The notes under the pieces were generated by a model. That model was not told the origin of the DNA. It did no database searches and saw nothing but the letters and a program-made list of their open reading frames with translations. Shown one piece after another: positions 24,220 to 35,701 of a stretch of 64,000 bases of DNA (its first letter is position 1; each line of letters starts with the position of its first letter). The stretch comes from Myxocyprinus asiaticus (Eukaryota > Chordata > Actinopteri > Cypriniformes > Catostomidae): NCBI RefSeq assembly GCF_019703515.2, contig NC_059374.1, forward strand, positions 16,747,095 to 16,811,094. The letters run 5' to 3'. Made by a program: the position numbers and the translations under genes.

Positions 24220-25650
24220 TCATCTTTTTAAATGCTTCCTATATATTCTTTTCACATTTATTGCTCTTTGTGGAAACAATGGCTGTGTATTTCTAGTGAA
24301 ATCAGGTGTTGCTGTTGGAAATGTACATGCAGTCATGCTGACATTTGTTACTGCATCATGCAGGGCATCAATTTTTTGTGTAATGGGCTGAAGAATTGAT
24401 GTCCATTTCTGCATAGTTTGCAATATTTACTTTCATTTCTGTACTTCTGTTGGTCCGTTTGCTTTTGTATTCACATTTAACTGCTGAGAAGTGTTTTTGT
24501 GACAGACATGGTGAGTAGGTGCCTCTGATATTAATGTGACCTCAAACAGTTCACAAGCCAGAAGAAGACAAGCACATTTGCTTTTACATGAGAATGTACA
24601 GCATGTACACTGGAAAAGTTGTGGCAGAAGCGTGGAACATTCTGTCATCACATAAACTCTGCACATCTACCTCTTTTGTATCAGAACACAGAACTGAGTA
24701 AAGCTGCTTTTGCTTAATTACACAAACATGTGCATTAATTTAAGATGTTAAAACAGAAAATGTAAGAGTATTATGGTCACTCAGCAAATCAAGAAGTATA
24801 AGGTGTTTACAGAGAATTCCTCGGATTCCTATTGGGCAGCTACAATAACTTTCACAAGAACAAACTTTGTAGGATACTCCAGCGGTTTGTTCTGAAGGAA
24901 CTTCATACAGGTACATGTCCTGGGATATGAGACTGATGCTATCCATCTAACCTTGCTTTACCAGTCTGGAGGCTGACTGAGGAATTTCTCCAGTCTTCAA
25001 TGAGGAATTTTTCACTCTCCCAACTGCCTGCAGACCATGAATGACCTGGAAGTATCCATCTGTCTTCTTGAGGAGAATACTGATGAGGTCATCCAGCCTA
25101 TGGTTCCTAATGCCACCCAAAAACTGATATTTTAGGTGATGGAAAAATCTAATTGGTTAAAAAGAAAAACAGAGATGTACTTGAACGTGGTTGTGTTATT
25201 TTTTTTAATTGTATAGCTAAATTCCTAAATAAAGCTAAATAAATGTTTGTGATTCTGCTACATTCAAAACATTTTGGGGGGAAACAAAACTGGTTAATTA
25301 ACTACATACTGCTGAACAAGTCTTCAACCTTTTGAAAAAGGAAATTACTTCTGTCCGAACATCAGTGTTAGATGAGCCACTGACTCCAGAAGCAGTCTTT
25401 GAGAGCCAACAGACAACGACCTGAAAAAAAAGAAATCAAACAAAAACTAGACAAAGTAGCAAACCTCAATAACTTGTCACTTGTCTCCTAAAGTTGGTAA
25501 ACTATTCAAGTGTTAGAATATTCAGGTGAAAAATGAATAAAGAATGTACATACTTCCATAACATTTTACCAACACAGCAGAATATTTGACTCTGGGAAGA
25601 CTTTCCTCAAAGCATTTATCTCACTCATATCCATGTCCAACATGAAGCAC
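24220..25650 (-). pseudogene. SWIM-zinc-finger transposase (KDZ/MULE-like), C-terminal remnant
   Basis: Three exon-like blocks on the minus strand. 25650-25570: LDMDMSEINALRKVFPESN, matching the transposase core motif with Asp and 'AI..VFP'. 25420-25310: WLSKTASG and TEVISFFKRLKTCSA, ending at donor GTATGT. 25123-24740: FLGGIRNHRLDDLISILLKK, then the SWIM finger CSCESYCSCPIGIRG followed by LCKHL. The 25420 block joins the 25123 block in phase. An in-frame TAG at 24949-24947 interrupts the third block where a Trp codon is one base away. Cys-rich and helical segments follow at 24666-24433 and 24423-24220 in one frame, separated by two stops. The N-terminal half with the first catalytic Asp is absent. 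The enzyme would have mobilised the giant element. Confidence 0.7.
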
Positions 25651-26069
25651 CTGAGTGGACACAAAATAGAATAATAATAAATAAATAGTTTAATTGTGTT
25701 TACTCATGTCTCGTGTATGACCATTTGACAGAACTGATCCTGTGGACAGTTGTTTTGGTGACAGAACTTTAACTCTTCTGATCTCAGTTATACAGTCATA
25801 GTACCTCTAGCACTGGAAATAATGAAATTTGGAATGTAACTTAACAATTTTCTACTTGCAAGAGGCCAGCTGGAGATTATAGGCCACACCCTAAAAACGT
25901 GCTCGCTTATATCTTTTGTTAAAAGTCACTCTAGATAATGCATACAAAATTTTGTGTGAATCAGACAAATGGCCTAGAACAAGCTTAAAAAGGTGGACAA
26001 AGTAGGTTTTTCAAAAAATCAAAGTGGTAGATAAGTTTTATTGCAGACAGGGAATTCCACACGAACATA

Positions 26070-26803
26070 TGCTTACTGGATAACACAACACAACACAACT
26101 GAATGATGTCTCTAGGTCAACATAACTGAATAACACAGCTGTATGATGTCCCTAGGTCAACATACCTGAATAACACAACACAACTGTATGATGTCCCTAG
26201 GTCAACAAAACTGAATAACACAACACAACTGTATGATGTCCCTAGGTCAACATAACTGAATAACACAACGCAACTGAATAACAAAACACAACTGTATGAT
26301 GTCCCTAGGTCAACATAACTGAATAACACAATGCAACTGAATAACAAAACACAACTGTATGATGTCCCTAGGTCAACACAACTGAATAACACATCACAAC
26401 TGTATGATGTCTCTAGGTCAACATAACTGAATAACACAACACAAGTGTACGATGTCCCTAGATCAACACAACTGAATAACACAACACAACTGTATGATGT
26501 CCCTAGATCAACATAACTGAATAACACAACTGTATGATGTCCCTAGGTCAACACAACAGAATAACGTCCCTAGGTCAGCACAACTGAATAACACAACACA
26601 ACTGTATGATGTCTCTAGGTCAACATAACTGAATAACCCAACACAACTGTATGATGTCCCAAGGTCAACATAACTGAATAACACAACACAACTGTATGAT
26701 GTCTCTAGGTCAACATAACTGAATAACACAACACAACTGTATGATGTCCCTAGGTCAACATAACTGCATAACACAACACAACTGTATGATGTCCCTAGGT
26801 CAA
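26070..26803. repeat. Right 45 bp minisatellite array (about 16 units, inverted)
   Basis: Same unit as the left array but as its reverse complement ('gatgtccctaggtcaacata...'). Several units are shortened (for example near 26560). It lies between the transposase remnant and the right arm. Confidence 0.95.
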
Positions 26804-27478
26804 CAATGCAATGTTCCTGACAGCCTGTCAACACCAGACGCAAGCTTTGCGTTGCGTTAAAAGCAATAAAACCCATTATAATCAATGAAGCGTCCACTAC
26901 AGCACGTTGCGTTGCGGAGTGCAGACAATAAACATTCTATTTCGCGCTGCACCGGTCCTACACATGGACCTGTTTATAACATTCGCTTTGACGCTTCCAG
27001 TGCAGACAGCCTGAAGCATTGAGGCACGTCGCGTCATCGGACGAACCCGTAGACATGGTGTGAGACTAAACTGCTGAGTGCTTCACATTTAACCACATAA
27101 AGGACTTAAACCATGGTATAACCAATTGTAATAGTGGAAGAACAAAATAAACTAAAATTATAAATATGATACATAACACAGTTAGACATTCTAAATCAAA
27201 TGTACTTTGTCCTGAGATTAAAAAATTAATTATGTCCCTAGGTCAACATATCGTAGGTTTAGCCGTTGTAGACATATAGTCTAACAAGCAAGCAAACGGA
27301 TATCCAGTTTAATTTTATCTTAATTTTACCTTCATGAAAATAGTTATGGTTATTAGACAAAAGAACAATGTAGCATACCTATCAAATGACATTAAGCAAG
27401 CTAGCATTGGGTGAGACAGCAAGTTGGCAAAATCTGTACATGTGAGCATGTTTGCTAATAATCTCTTTATTCATTATG
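26804..27478 (-). repeat. Right inverted arm of the giant element
   Basis: Reverse complement of the left arm, from 'gcaatgttcctgacagcctg' next to the array to CATTATG at the tip. Point differences and small indels from the left arm are scattered throughout, so the arms have aged separately. Confidence 0.9.
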
Positions 27479-27635
27479 TTATGGTAAAATTAGTGTAGTT
27501 TATGCTCCAAAGTGACATGTAAGTAAATATTTAAAATAAATGTCCTTACCTTCACCAGTTGAATGATTTCAGATGTTGATTGCAGTCTGTTGGAACTCAA
27601 AAATGGCGCACATTCAGCAGAAAAGTCCTGGATAC
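27479..27635 (-). other. Flank with a possible lone exon
   Basis: On the minus strand FLSSNRLQSTSEIIQLVK is followed by the consensus donor GTAAGG (about 27555-27550). This could be an exon of a host gene or of the transposon. It is cut on its 5' side by the next repeat. Very short, so weak. Confidence 0.25.
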
Positions 27636-28917
27636 TTTCGTAACCTCCATTCCCTGATGGAGGGAACGAGACATTGTGTCGATGTAGTGACACTAGGGGT
27701 CACTCTTGGGAGCCCCAAACACCTCTGATTTAAAAAAATAAAAAAATAAAAAAGGCCAATGGGAATTGGCGAGTAGAATTTGCATGCCACTCCCCCGGAC
27801 ATACGGGTATAAAAGGAGCTGGCTCGCAACCACTCATTCAGGTTTTGTGCTGAGGAGCCAAGACAAGGTCCCGGGCATTTCAGCGGTAGTTCAGTATTGT
27901 GGCAAGAGGGACACAACGTCTCATTCCCTCCATCAGGGAACGGAGGTTACGAAAGTAACCAGGACGTTCCCTATCTGTCACTCACTCGACATTGTGTCGA
28001 TGTACTGACACTAGGGGTCCCTATACGAAATGCCACAATAAGCTGAACTGTGTTACTTGGACTGGCGGTGCGAGAGGGGCAGACCGCTGTGTGCCTCATT
28101 GCCAGCACACCAGGCCATTATGTAACCTCCCCCAACACTCTTATGAACATTGAACGGTCCTTTGGGAACAAGTCAACTTGCCCAACAAATAGGGTCAGGC
28201 TAGCCCAGCCGTGGCCTCTTTTTTCTTCCCAAAAAGTGTTGAATTTTGTTTACCGGCTGGGGGCCATAAATGTCTATGTCGGGGGGTGTCACTCCCAAGG
28301 GGAAGACACTGCAGAGACCACACCCCGCCCGGAAGGGGGGGGGGGGGGGTATTTTGAGTGGAAATATGTCACATGGTGTTACCGAGTCTTGTTGAAAGTA
28401 TGTCATGTGGAGAAGTCCTATGGTAGGTCCTACCCAAAGGGGGAGGAGCTCTACAAACATGGTGACCTCTGCCCAAGGAAGACACAGTTTACTGACAGGG
28501 AAACGATTTAGCGGAGGTTATATCACATGGGGTCACCTATGGGGAACCAATGCATGTGGAGCACCTACCCCAGTACAGGGCTTAGTTAGCACATGTACTG
28601 GGCCGGCAGCGAGTTTCTCCGCAAACTCGTCTGCCACAGGGCTAAGGAGGAAAGTCATCCAGGGATCACAACTTGTGAACACAACTGGGAGTCAAAAGCT
28701 TACGTCTTAACCTCAGGGGAAGGGAAAGATGCTATACGCAACCGGTACACCCGGCCAGCTGTCCCGGAACTTACCTGCTCGTACCTGACAATATACAGGA
28801 CGAGACGGAGATTGTAGAACCTCGCAAAGGTGTTGGGTGTTGCCCAGCCCGCTGCTCTGCAGATGTCTGCCAAAGAGGCACCATTGGTCAGGGCCAGGAG
28901 GCCGCCACACTCCTAGT
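27636..28917. repeat. Foldback repeat with promoter-like interior
   Basis: Bases 27636-27668 ('ggatactttcgtaacctcc') and 27930-27965 are inverted copies. The phrase 'cattgtgtcgatgta' occurs near 27673 and again near 27990, each time followed by 'tgacactaggggtc'. The remainder to 28917 is GC-richer, carries a G run at 28337-28350, and contains short frames on both strands without recognisable domains. From memory, repeats with these phrases are abundant in cyprinid fishes. The transposon class is not determined. Confidence 0.55.
27808..27815 (+). promoter_or_regulatory. TATA box inside the foldback repeat
   Basis: TATAAAAG preceded by a GC-rich stretch, about 110 bases upstream of the second inverted copy. 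A well-formed pol II core element. Whether it drives anything is unknown. Confidence 0.4.
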
Positions 28918-29612
28918 AGAGGGAGGAGGATGTCTTCCCTGTAATGCACAGTGTTGAGATTTCCTGCATTGACAACAAGCTCAGTCCGATGATGCTCTGA
29001 CACACAACCTCAGACCATGATGGACCCTCCACCTCCAAATCGATCCCTCTCCAGAGTTCAGGCCTCGGTTTAATGCTCATTCCTTCGATGATACACATGA
29101 GTCTGAACATCACCCCTAGTGAGACAAAACCACGACTCGTCAGTGAAGAGCACTTTTTGCCAGTCCTGTCTGGTCAAGCGAAGGTGGGTTTGTGCCCATA
29201 GGCGATGTTGTTGCCAGTGATGTCAGGTAAGGACCTGCTTTACAACAGGCCTACAAGCCCTCAGTCCAGCCTCTCTCAGCCTATTGCGGACAGTCTGAGC
29301 ACTGATGGAGGGATTTTGTGTTCCTGGTGTAACTCGGGCAGTTGTTGTTGTCATTCTGTACCTGTCACGCAGGTGTGATATTAGGATGTACCAATCCTGT
29401 GCAGGTGTTGTTACATGTGGTCTGCAACTGTGAGGACGATCAAGTGTCTTTCCTGTCTCCCTGTAGCGCTGTCTAAGGCGTCCCACAGTACGGACATTGC
29501 AATTTATTGCCCTGTCCACATCTGCAGTCCTCATGCCTCTATGCAGCATGCCTAAGGCACATTCACACAGATGAGCAGGGACCCTGGGCATCTTTCTTTT
29601 GGTGTTTTTCAC
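28918..29612 (-). pseudogene. Tc1-type transposase, N-terminal half
   Basis: Starts MKNTKRKMPRVPAHL. It has two helix-turn-helix regions (TADVDRAINCNVRTVGRLRQ and SISAQTVRNRLREAGL). A TGA at 29223-29225 breaks the frame after VVKQVLT, where related copies have Arg. Further on KVLFTDESWF gives the first catalytic Asp, then more stops near 29070 and 29014, then SEHHRTELVVNAGNLNT. The second Asp and the Glu lie beyond the truncation, so the enzyme is dead. Confidence 0.8.
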
Positions 29613-29853
29613 AGTCAGTAGAAAGGTCTCTTTAGTGTCCTAAGTTTTTATAACTGTGACCTTAATTGCCTACCGTCTGTAAGCTGTAAGCGTCTTAATG
29701 ACCGTTCCACAGGTGCATGTTCATTAATTGTTTATGGTTCATTGAACAAGCATGGAAAACATTGTTTAAACCCTTTGCAATAAAGATCTGTAATGTTATT
29801 TGGATTTTTACTAAATTATCTTTAAAATACAGTGTCTTGAAAAAGGGACGTTT

Positions 29854-29857
<4 letters not shown>
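28918..29857 (-). mobile_element. Tc1-type transposon, 5' half only
   Basis: The outer end on the minus strand reads AAGAAACGTCCCTTTTTCAAG, a known style of Tc1 terminus, directly abutting (TA)n. The transposase N-terminal half follows. The element stops at about 28918, where it joins the foldback repeat, and the other end is missing. Confidence 0.75.
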
Positions 29858-29910
<53 letters not shown>

Positions 29911-29926
29911 ATACACACACACACAC
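29856..29926. repeat. (TA)n(CA)n microsatellite
   Basis: About 26 TA units followed by about 8 CA units, growing directly from the Tc1 tip. Confidence 0.95.
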
Positions 29927-29966
29927 AGTTACTTCATTTCTATATTCATTGTCTAGTTATTTTTAT

Positions 29967-30347
29967 TTAAAGGGACAGTTTACCCATAAATGAAAAATCT
30001 CTCACCCTCATGCCATTCCAGAAACATGGCTTTCTTTCTTTTGCGGAATACAAATGAAGATCTTTAGAAGAATATCTCAGCTCTGTAGATCCATAAAATG
30101 CAAGTGAATGGTGGCCAGAACTTTGAAGCTTCAAAATGCATATAAAGGCAGCATAAAAGTAACCCATAGGACTCCAGTGGTTAAATCTGGTTAAATCTAG
30201 CATTGCATGGACCTACAAAGCTGAGATATTCTTCTAAAAAATTTAACTTGTGTTCAGCAGAAAGAAGAAATACATACACATCTGGGATGGCATGAGGGTG
30301 AGTAAATGATGAGAGAATTTTCAATTTTAGGTGATCTATCTCTTTAA
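29967..30347. mobile_element. Foldback MITE, copy 1
   Basis: Starts AAAGGGACAGTTTACCCATA and ends with the complement of a similar phrase. The two halves fold on each other over ~150 bases, meeting near 30180. Relatives are at 33124-35406 and 42592-42970. No coding capacity. Confidence 0.8.
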
Positions 30348-30504
30348 TATATTTTGTGTGTTAAAGTGTAGTTCTGTAATAAAACATTGTCAACATAGTA
30401 GGGGCATTAAGGGGGGTGCCACGTCGGATCTCGCCTAGGGCACCAAGTAAGCCAGAACCACCAATGGACACTCTGCTGGGTTCATTTTGATGGGTTGAGT
30501 CTTC

Positions 30505-30823
30505 TGTCACGCTTTGGATGGAAGGAGAGATGAAGATGAGAGTTGGAGTGAACCCAAATGCAGAGGTTTTATGGTATGCAAACAAAATACAGAACAAAGT
30601 AAAAGACTAGGGACAATAGTAGCAAAACACAGCAGAAAACAATTGCTCCAGTGCAGGGGAGAAGGCAATTCAGTCAGAGACGAGACTCGACCCAACTGAA
30701 TGAAAGAGGTGAATATTTATAGAGTCCTTGATGAGATGATGGGGAACAAGTGTGGCTGATAATAATGTGGGAGAGTTGGAGTGGTTGATGGCTGGAGATG
30801 GAGATAGCGATGGGAGCGTGACA
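30505..30823 (-). repeat. Solo LTR of the gag-only LTR family
   Basis: TGTCACGCT...AGCGTGACA, 319 bp, with perfect 9 bp terminal inverted repeats (12 bp counting the flanking TTC/GAA). The first ~180 bases match 7396-7575. No internal region remains, so it is a recombination product. No clear 5 bp duplication flanks it. Confidence 0.7.
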
Positions 30824-33123
30824 GAAAAAGAGCACACAGAGCTTGAATAAAATTATTTCAGAAAAAGGACAACATATACTGTATGTATTAAAAGATTTAT
30901 GTCCATCATATGATTCTAATACAGTATTATTCATGAATTATTGGGAAAATGAGACCAATATTTTGGAGTGAAAAATTAGCAGGTAAAGTAATAATTCAAG
31001 TAACATTCAATAAAGAACAAATAAAGAAGTAATTGAAGAGAAGTGGTTTTCTGATTTTTACATTGTTTAATTATAATATTAACAACAAAATATATAGCGG
31101 CATGTCTATTAGACTATATTACACTGCAATGTTTATATAATATTTTGAGAAATGCATTTTTGTCCTTCGTGGTTACATTCATTTCAACTAAACCGACTGT
31201 TAACATTAATAGCTCACACCGGCATTTTGACCAAGAATGCATTTGAACATAGATAGAGATAAAGAACAGAGCTCAGTAATTCCTAAAGTCACTAATAATT
31301 GATTGTTTTGAGAAACCAGAAATGTGAGGATTTAGTGTTCTGTAACTATGAATTTGCTTCTTTCTGGCTTTTGTGTTATCTTGATCTCATTATAGTTCCC
31401 AGAGTAGAAATCCTTCCCCTCACTTATTTCTTCTTTAAATAATTCTCAGATGCACCTCAGTAAATTAGACTCTGCATATTATCAGCTATTTTTGTCTCAA
31501 GGTTACAGCAGGTTTTGCTTGAAAAGGCAGTAAGCACCAGAAAGACAAGTATAAATCAATGGAAGATTATTTCATGGTCCTGTAGCTTTGGACGGCTGTC
31601 ATATAATATGAATGGGATACATTTTTTATTTCTTTTATAGAATTGCTTAGAGTTGCTGTGTGATAACAAGAGCTGTCAAAATTAACACATGGTATTAATT
31701 AAATGTGTTTTAAATTAACAGATATTTTCTTAAACACAGTTAAGCATTTATCTAATTTAACATAGAGGAGCTAGTAGTTAGCTAAAGCTGCTTCATTCAG
31801 TCCTGTGTGATTTCTAAATACTGGTTAGAACCTTCACAAATGTATCAAACACAACCACAAATAGTAATTTTGTGTGCACAGAGCCCCTATTAATATTTCA
31901 ATTATGGAGAAAGACCAACTAAAGATTCATGTATTTAGAAACCAAGTCCAGGTGGGTTGTTTAACAAATGTAAGTTATTTGCAGTCTCTGGTCGAATGCA
32001 TTTATCCTCAAAGCTCAACAAATCTAAAATATTACTCACAGGCAAGACTAACCTTTATAAAAACGTTAATAAACAAATCATAAAATGCTAAAGTAATTGT
32101 CAGACATTTCTCATGAATAAACTACAGTTATGCAGTTTATCAGTATGATAATCAGATTGGGCCTGGGAAAATATGATTTTTATTGTTGTTCACATACAGT
32201 AGAAGTCCAGCCTTCTGAGTCCTCTTGACTGATACATTCCAAACCTGATGGAAAGTTTAAAAAGCATAAATCATGAAAACAGATATTTATGTAGTTTATA
32301 TTTAAAGCGGTATCATGCTGTGAGAGACATCTGCAATGCACAAAGAGACTGTTTGATACAAATCCTAACAACTGTGGAGTTTGATTTTCACGCTGTTGAT
32401 GTGCCAAATGATATTAAAGGGACATCCAGCTATGTAGTATATGTAGATTGTCAGTCTTTATTAGATATGTATATGTATACAAACTTTAAAGAAAGAATCA
32501 GGTTAATCTTCAAACATTTATTTATTTATTTATTTATTTATTTCATTCTAAAATGGAAGACATATATAATGCTTTCAGAGAGAGGTTGGGCTTGATCAGA
32601 ATTTACTTGAATTTTATCATATCACAAAATCACAATTTGCTGGCATTCTTACAGCTAATATACCTTCAGTTTTATTTGGAGTGTGTGCTTGGCAAGAGTG
32701 ACATTTTGGATAAATGAATTCATTGCATGGGTCATTGAAACTTTATTATACCATATCAGAGAAAATGTACAACAAATAACATACATGATCAAACTGTTTC
32801 ACTTGGCATTTCAATGGGTTGAACATTTAGAACTGAACACCATTACTGTCTAAGGCAGTGAGTGGCTATATTTTATCATGCCCTCTGGCATTATCAGTGT
32901 TTTGACATTACCATGAGACTCATTATTAAATCTAATTTGCTAAGGCACATAATGTTTATGCACATAATGAGTGCTGTAGTGACAGTTGTTTTCACAGTCC
33001 GACCGCACTGTTAATTTGGCGACAGTAAGTCGAAAGGTCTATTTCAGCTGAATTGGTCTGTACTTATTGAAATTAGAACCACTGCCACCCCCCCCCCACC
33101 CCTTTCAAAGCTGGAAGTGTTGT
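30824..33123. other. Non-coding DNA, nothing recognised
   Basis: AT-rich, with (TTTA)n at 32517-32543 and a C run near 33088-33100. The open frames at 31874-32083 and 32248-32595 show no domain, splice support or codon bias that would mark them as genes. Confidence 0.5.
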
Positions 33124-33311
33124 TAAAGGGATAGTTCACCCAAAAATGAAAATCTCATCATTTACTCACCCTCATGAAATCCCAGATGTGTATGACTTTC
33201 TTTCTTCTGCAGAACACAAATGAAGATTTTTAGAAGATATTTCAGTTATGTTGGTCCTTACTACGCAAGTGAATGGTGACCAGACTTTTGAAGCTCCAAA
33301 ATTCATATTAA

Positions 33312-35124
33312 CCCTCTGGGGTCTGAGGGTGTTTTGGGCCCTGGAGAAGTTTTGACATGCCTTGACATTTATGCTTTTTTCAGTTGCTTACAAACATATT
33401 AATGGCTAAAGTCTGATAACACTGTATTCAGCACAAACTGGGCTACAATAATATGTGAGCAACATGTATGTATATGTTTGTATTTTTGAGAAAATTACGT
33501 TTATGCGTGGTTTTTGAAAAAACACAAATTTTAAGTCACTGAAATAAGGCCATATAACACATACTAAACATTAGTTCACAAGACTTTTGAGGACTGGATC
33601 TTGTAGCCTAGAGTTTTTTTTTTTCTACAAAATGATGTGAAAACCTTCCTGATCACTCATTCATACAAAACAATATAGTCATTTAAATTTTGTAAGACAC
33701 TTTTAGTGTTAGAAAAGCCATATGCGAGGAGGCGTGGATGATCATAAATATTGATGTGATTCACACCTGAGGAGACAAAGACCCCTCCCCTGGGCCTATC
33801 AATGAGGAATGTGACTGAGAGAGAATGAATGTGGGGAGACTTAATGATTGAATGTATTGTTTGTAGCTTATTCACAAAATCAAGTTTAAGTTAAAAGAAG
33901 TTATCTGACTATACATTTTCTTTACATAAAGATATTACTTAAAAACTTTAGACCTACACTACCATTTAAAAGTTTTAGATCAGTAAGATTTTAAAATGTT
34001 TTTAAAAGAAGTCTCTTCTGCTCACCAAGGCTTCAGTTATTTGATCCAAAATACAGCAAAAACAGTGATATTGTGAAATATTTTTACAATTTAAAATAAC
34101 TGTTTTCTATTTGAATATATTGTAAAATGCATAAACACTAGTTAAAATATAATCTAAACATTCATATTATTTTTATATCATATTACATATCATATTTATA
34201 ACATACAGCATACAATTTAAATAACTGCTTTAGCCGAAACAACACTTAAATGTAATTAAAACTTGCCTATTAGGACATATTTCAAATGTCAATACTCTGA
34301 ATACTGGCTGGCAAGTCTGGAAATAGTCCAACTAGCAAAATATGTACATTTTCTATAAAATAGCATGTCAGCTAATATGTAAGTAAAACTAAATGACTTA
34401 CTCATCTGAAATTGTATCCTCGGCTGGATCAAGTCACTCTTCAAAATGCAAACGTTCATCATCGGAGTCCTGCTCTTCTTCTGAGGAACATGTGAACTCT
34501 TCGTCACTATCCAGGACCATCTGAAGAGCTTCCTCACCTGTGTAGCGTGTCATCTTCCAAATGCGCGGGAAAGTGACTGAACTTGATACTTTTTATGGCA
34601 CTGTTGGAGGCATTTACCCATTGCATTGATCGCCTCAGCACATTACCGTATGAATAGCGCCCTCTGCGCGTGGGTGGGATCACATTAGCGATAATTAGCT
34701 GAGCCAGGAGAAACTGTGCATCTCTTTAGTTTCATACAGATTACATTGCAGGAGAATATTTGTTATAAATTTGAAATTTTGTATTTAAAAGTAGACATTT
34801 TAAGCTTTCTTTAGACATATGTTTCATGTTTGTCTGATAAGTATTCACTGAGTTTCAGTTCATTTTTTGACATGTTTCAGAAAGATGCTTGTGGAGACAG
34901 AGACGGCTGAAAGCGCACACTGTTTATTTTCTTTTATTATTTTACAAAAGCACAAGGTTTTGTTGTTATTGTAAGTGTACACAAATAAAAGTAGACCCTT
35001 TATAGTCTCTAATGATGTCTTACACTTATCTGTATGCCCAAAAATTGAGTATTTTAAGTTGTTTCCACTGTTATGAGGAAAAAATCCAGCAGGACGCACC
35101 GGCGTGTCCGTCAACCCCTGAGGG
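33312..35124 (-). mobile_element. piggyBac-type transposon
   Basis: Flanked by TTAA on both sides (33308-33311, 35125-35128). Termini CCCTCTGGGGTCTGAGGG and the complement of CCCTCAGGGGTTG. 1.8 kb, carrying only the N-terminal exon of a transposase on the minus strand, so it is an internally deleted copy. Confidence 0.85.
34402..34553 (-). pseudogene. piggyBac transposase, acidic N-terminal exon
   Basis: Begins MTRYTGEEALQMVLDSDEEF and continues with an acidic run (SSEEEQDSDDERLHFEE), as piggyBac transposases commonly do. A TGA at 34436-34434 stops the frame after about 39 codons. Beyond it LDPAEDTISD leads to a good splice donor GTAAGT at 34401. The catalytic domain is absent from the rest of the element. 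Confidence 0.65.
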
Positions 35125-35701
35125 TTAAGGCCTCATAAAAGTAATCCATATGACTCCAGTGGCTAAATCAATGTCTTCAGAAGTGATATGATAAGTGTGG
35201 GTGAGAAACAAATCAATATGTAACCATTTTTTTTTTTTACTATCGGTTTCAACTTTCACATTCTTTCACATTTTTAAAGTGAACCAACACAGCTGAGATA
35301 TTCTACTACAAATACTTGTGTTCTGCAGAAGAAAGAAAGTCATACTCATGAGGGTGAGTAAATGATGAGAGAATTTTCATTTTTGAAAATAAACCCTAAC
35401 CCTTTAAATTTATGTACACATGAGAGCTCCAGTTTCCAGGTAAAATTTCCAAAACAGATAGGATGCTAATGTTGGTATACTAATACTGATACTGCACTAA
35501 GCTTACTACATCCAAGTAACATTTCCATGTATTTCTGTAAAGATTCAGTCCATCTGTAAGGACTGAGTCATGGCTTTGGAAAAACCAAAGGGCTTTGAGC
35601 ACGCACAAGCAGTTTTTTTTTTTTTTTTTTTGTGAATATGAAGAAAGAGATTTATATGGATTGGTTAGTGTATTGCATTCATGATTGTTAATATTTTACT
35701 G

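Larger units (their letters stand above)
14185..27478. mobile_element. Giant DNA transposon with long inverted arms, KDZ/Zisupton-like (decayed)
   Basis: The outer ~680 bases at the left (from 14185, CATAATGAATAAAGAG) reappear inverted at the right (ending 27478), with the same internal landmarks. Both arms then enter arrays of the same 45 bp unit in opposite orientation. Between them are a Ulp1-type protease gene (+) and a convergent SWIM-finger transposase (-). This combination is the known coding set of Zisupton/KDZ transposons, so I assign it there by inference. Eight bases outside each arm do not match, so no target duplication is visible and the exact tips are uncertain. A 2.2 kb LTR element sits inside. 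The transposase N-terminus is missing, so this copy is not autonomous. Confidence 0.65.
33124..35406. mobile_element. Foldback MITE, copy 2, split by a piggyBac element
   Basis: Left part 33124-33311 (AAAGGGATAGTTCACCCAAA onward), right part 35125-35406 (to 'ctaaccctttaa'). Joined, the two parts are collinear with the copies at 29967 and 42592. The break point is a TTAA. Confidence 0.85.

Noticed and set aside
28050..28817. Overlapping frames of 74-153 residues
   Set aside because: Frames on both strands of a GC-rich repeat, no conserved domain, interrupted by a G run.
32248..32595. 115-residue plus-strand frame
   Set aside because: No domain, runs through a (TTTA)n tract, and no splice or neighbour evidence.
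35390..35406. Telomere-like 'ccctaaccct'
   Set aside because: Only about two units, at the end of a MITE.
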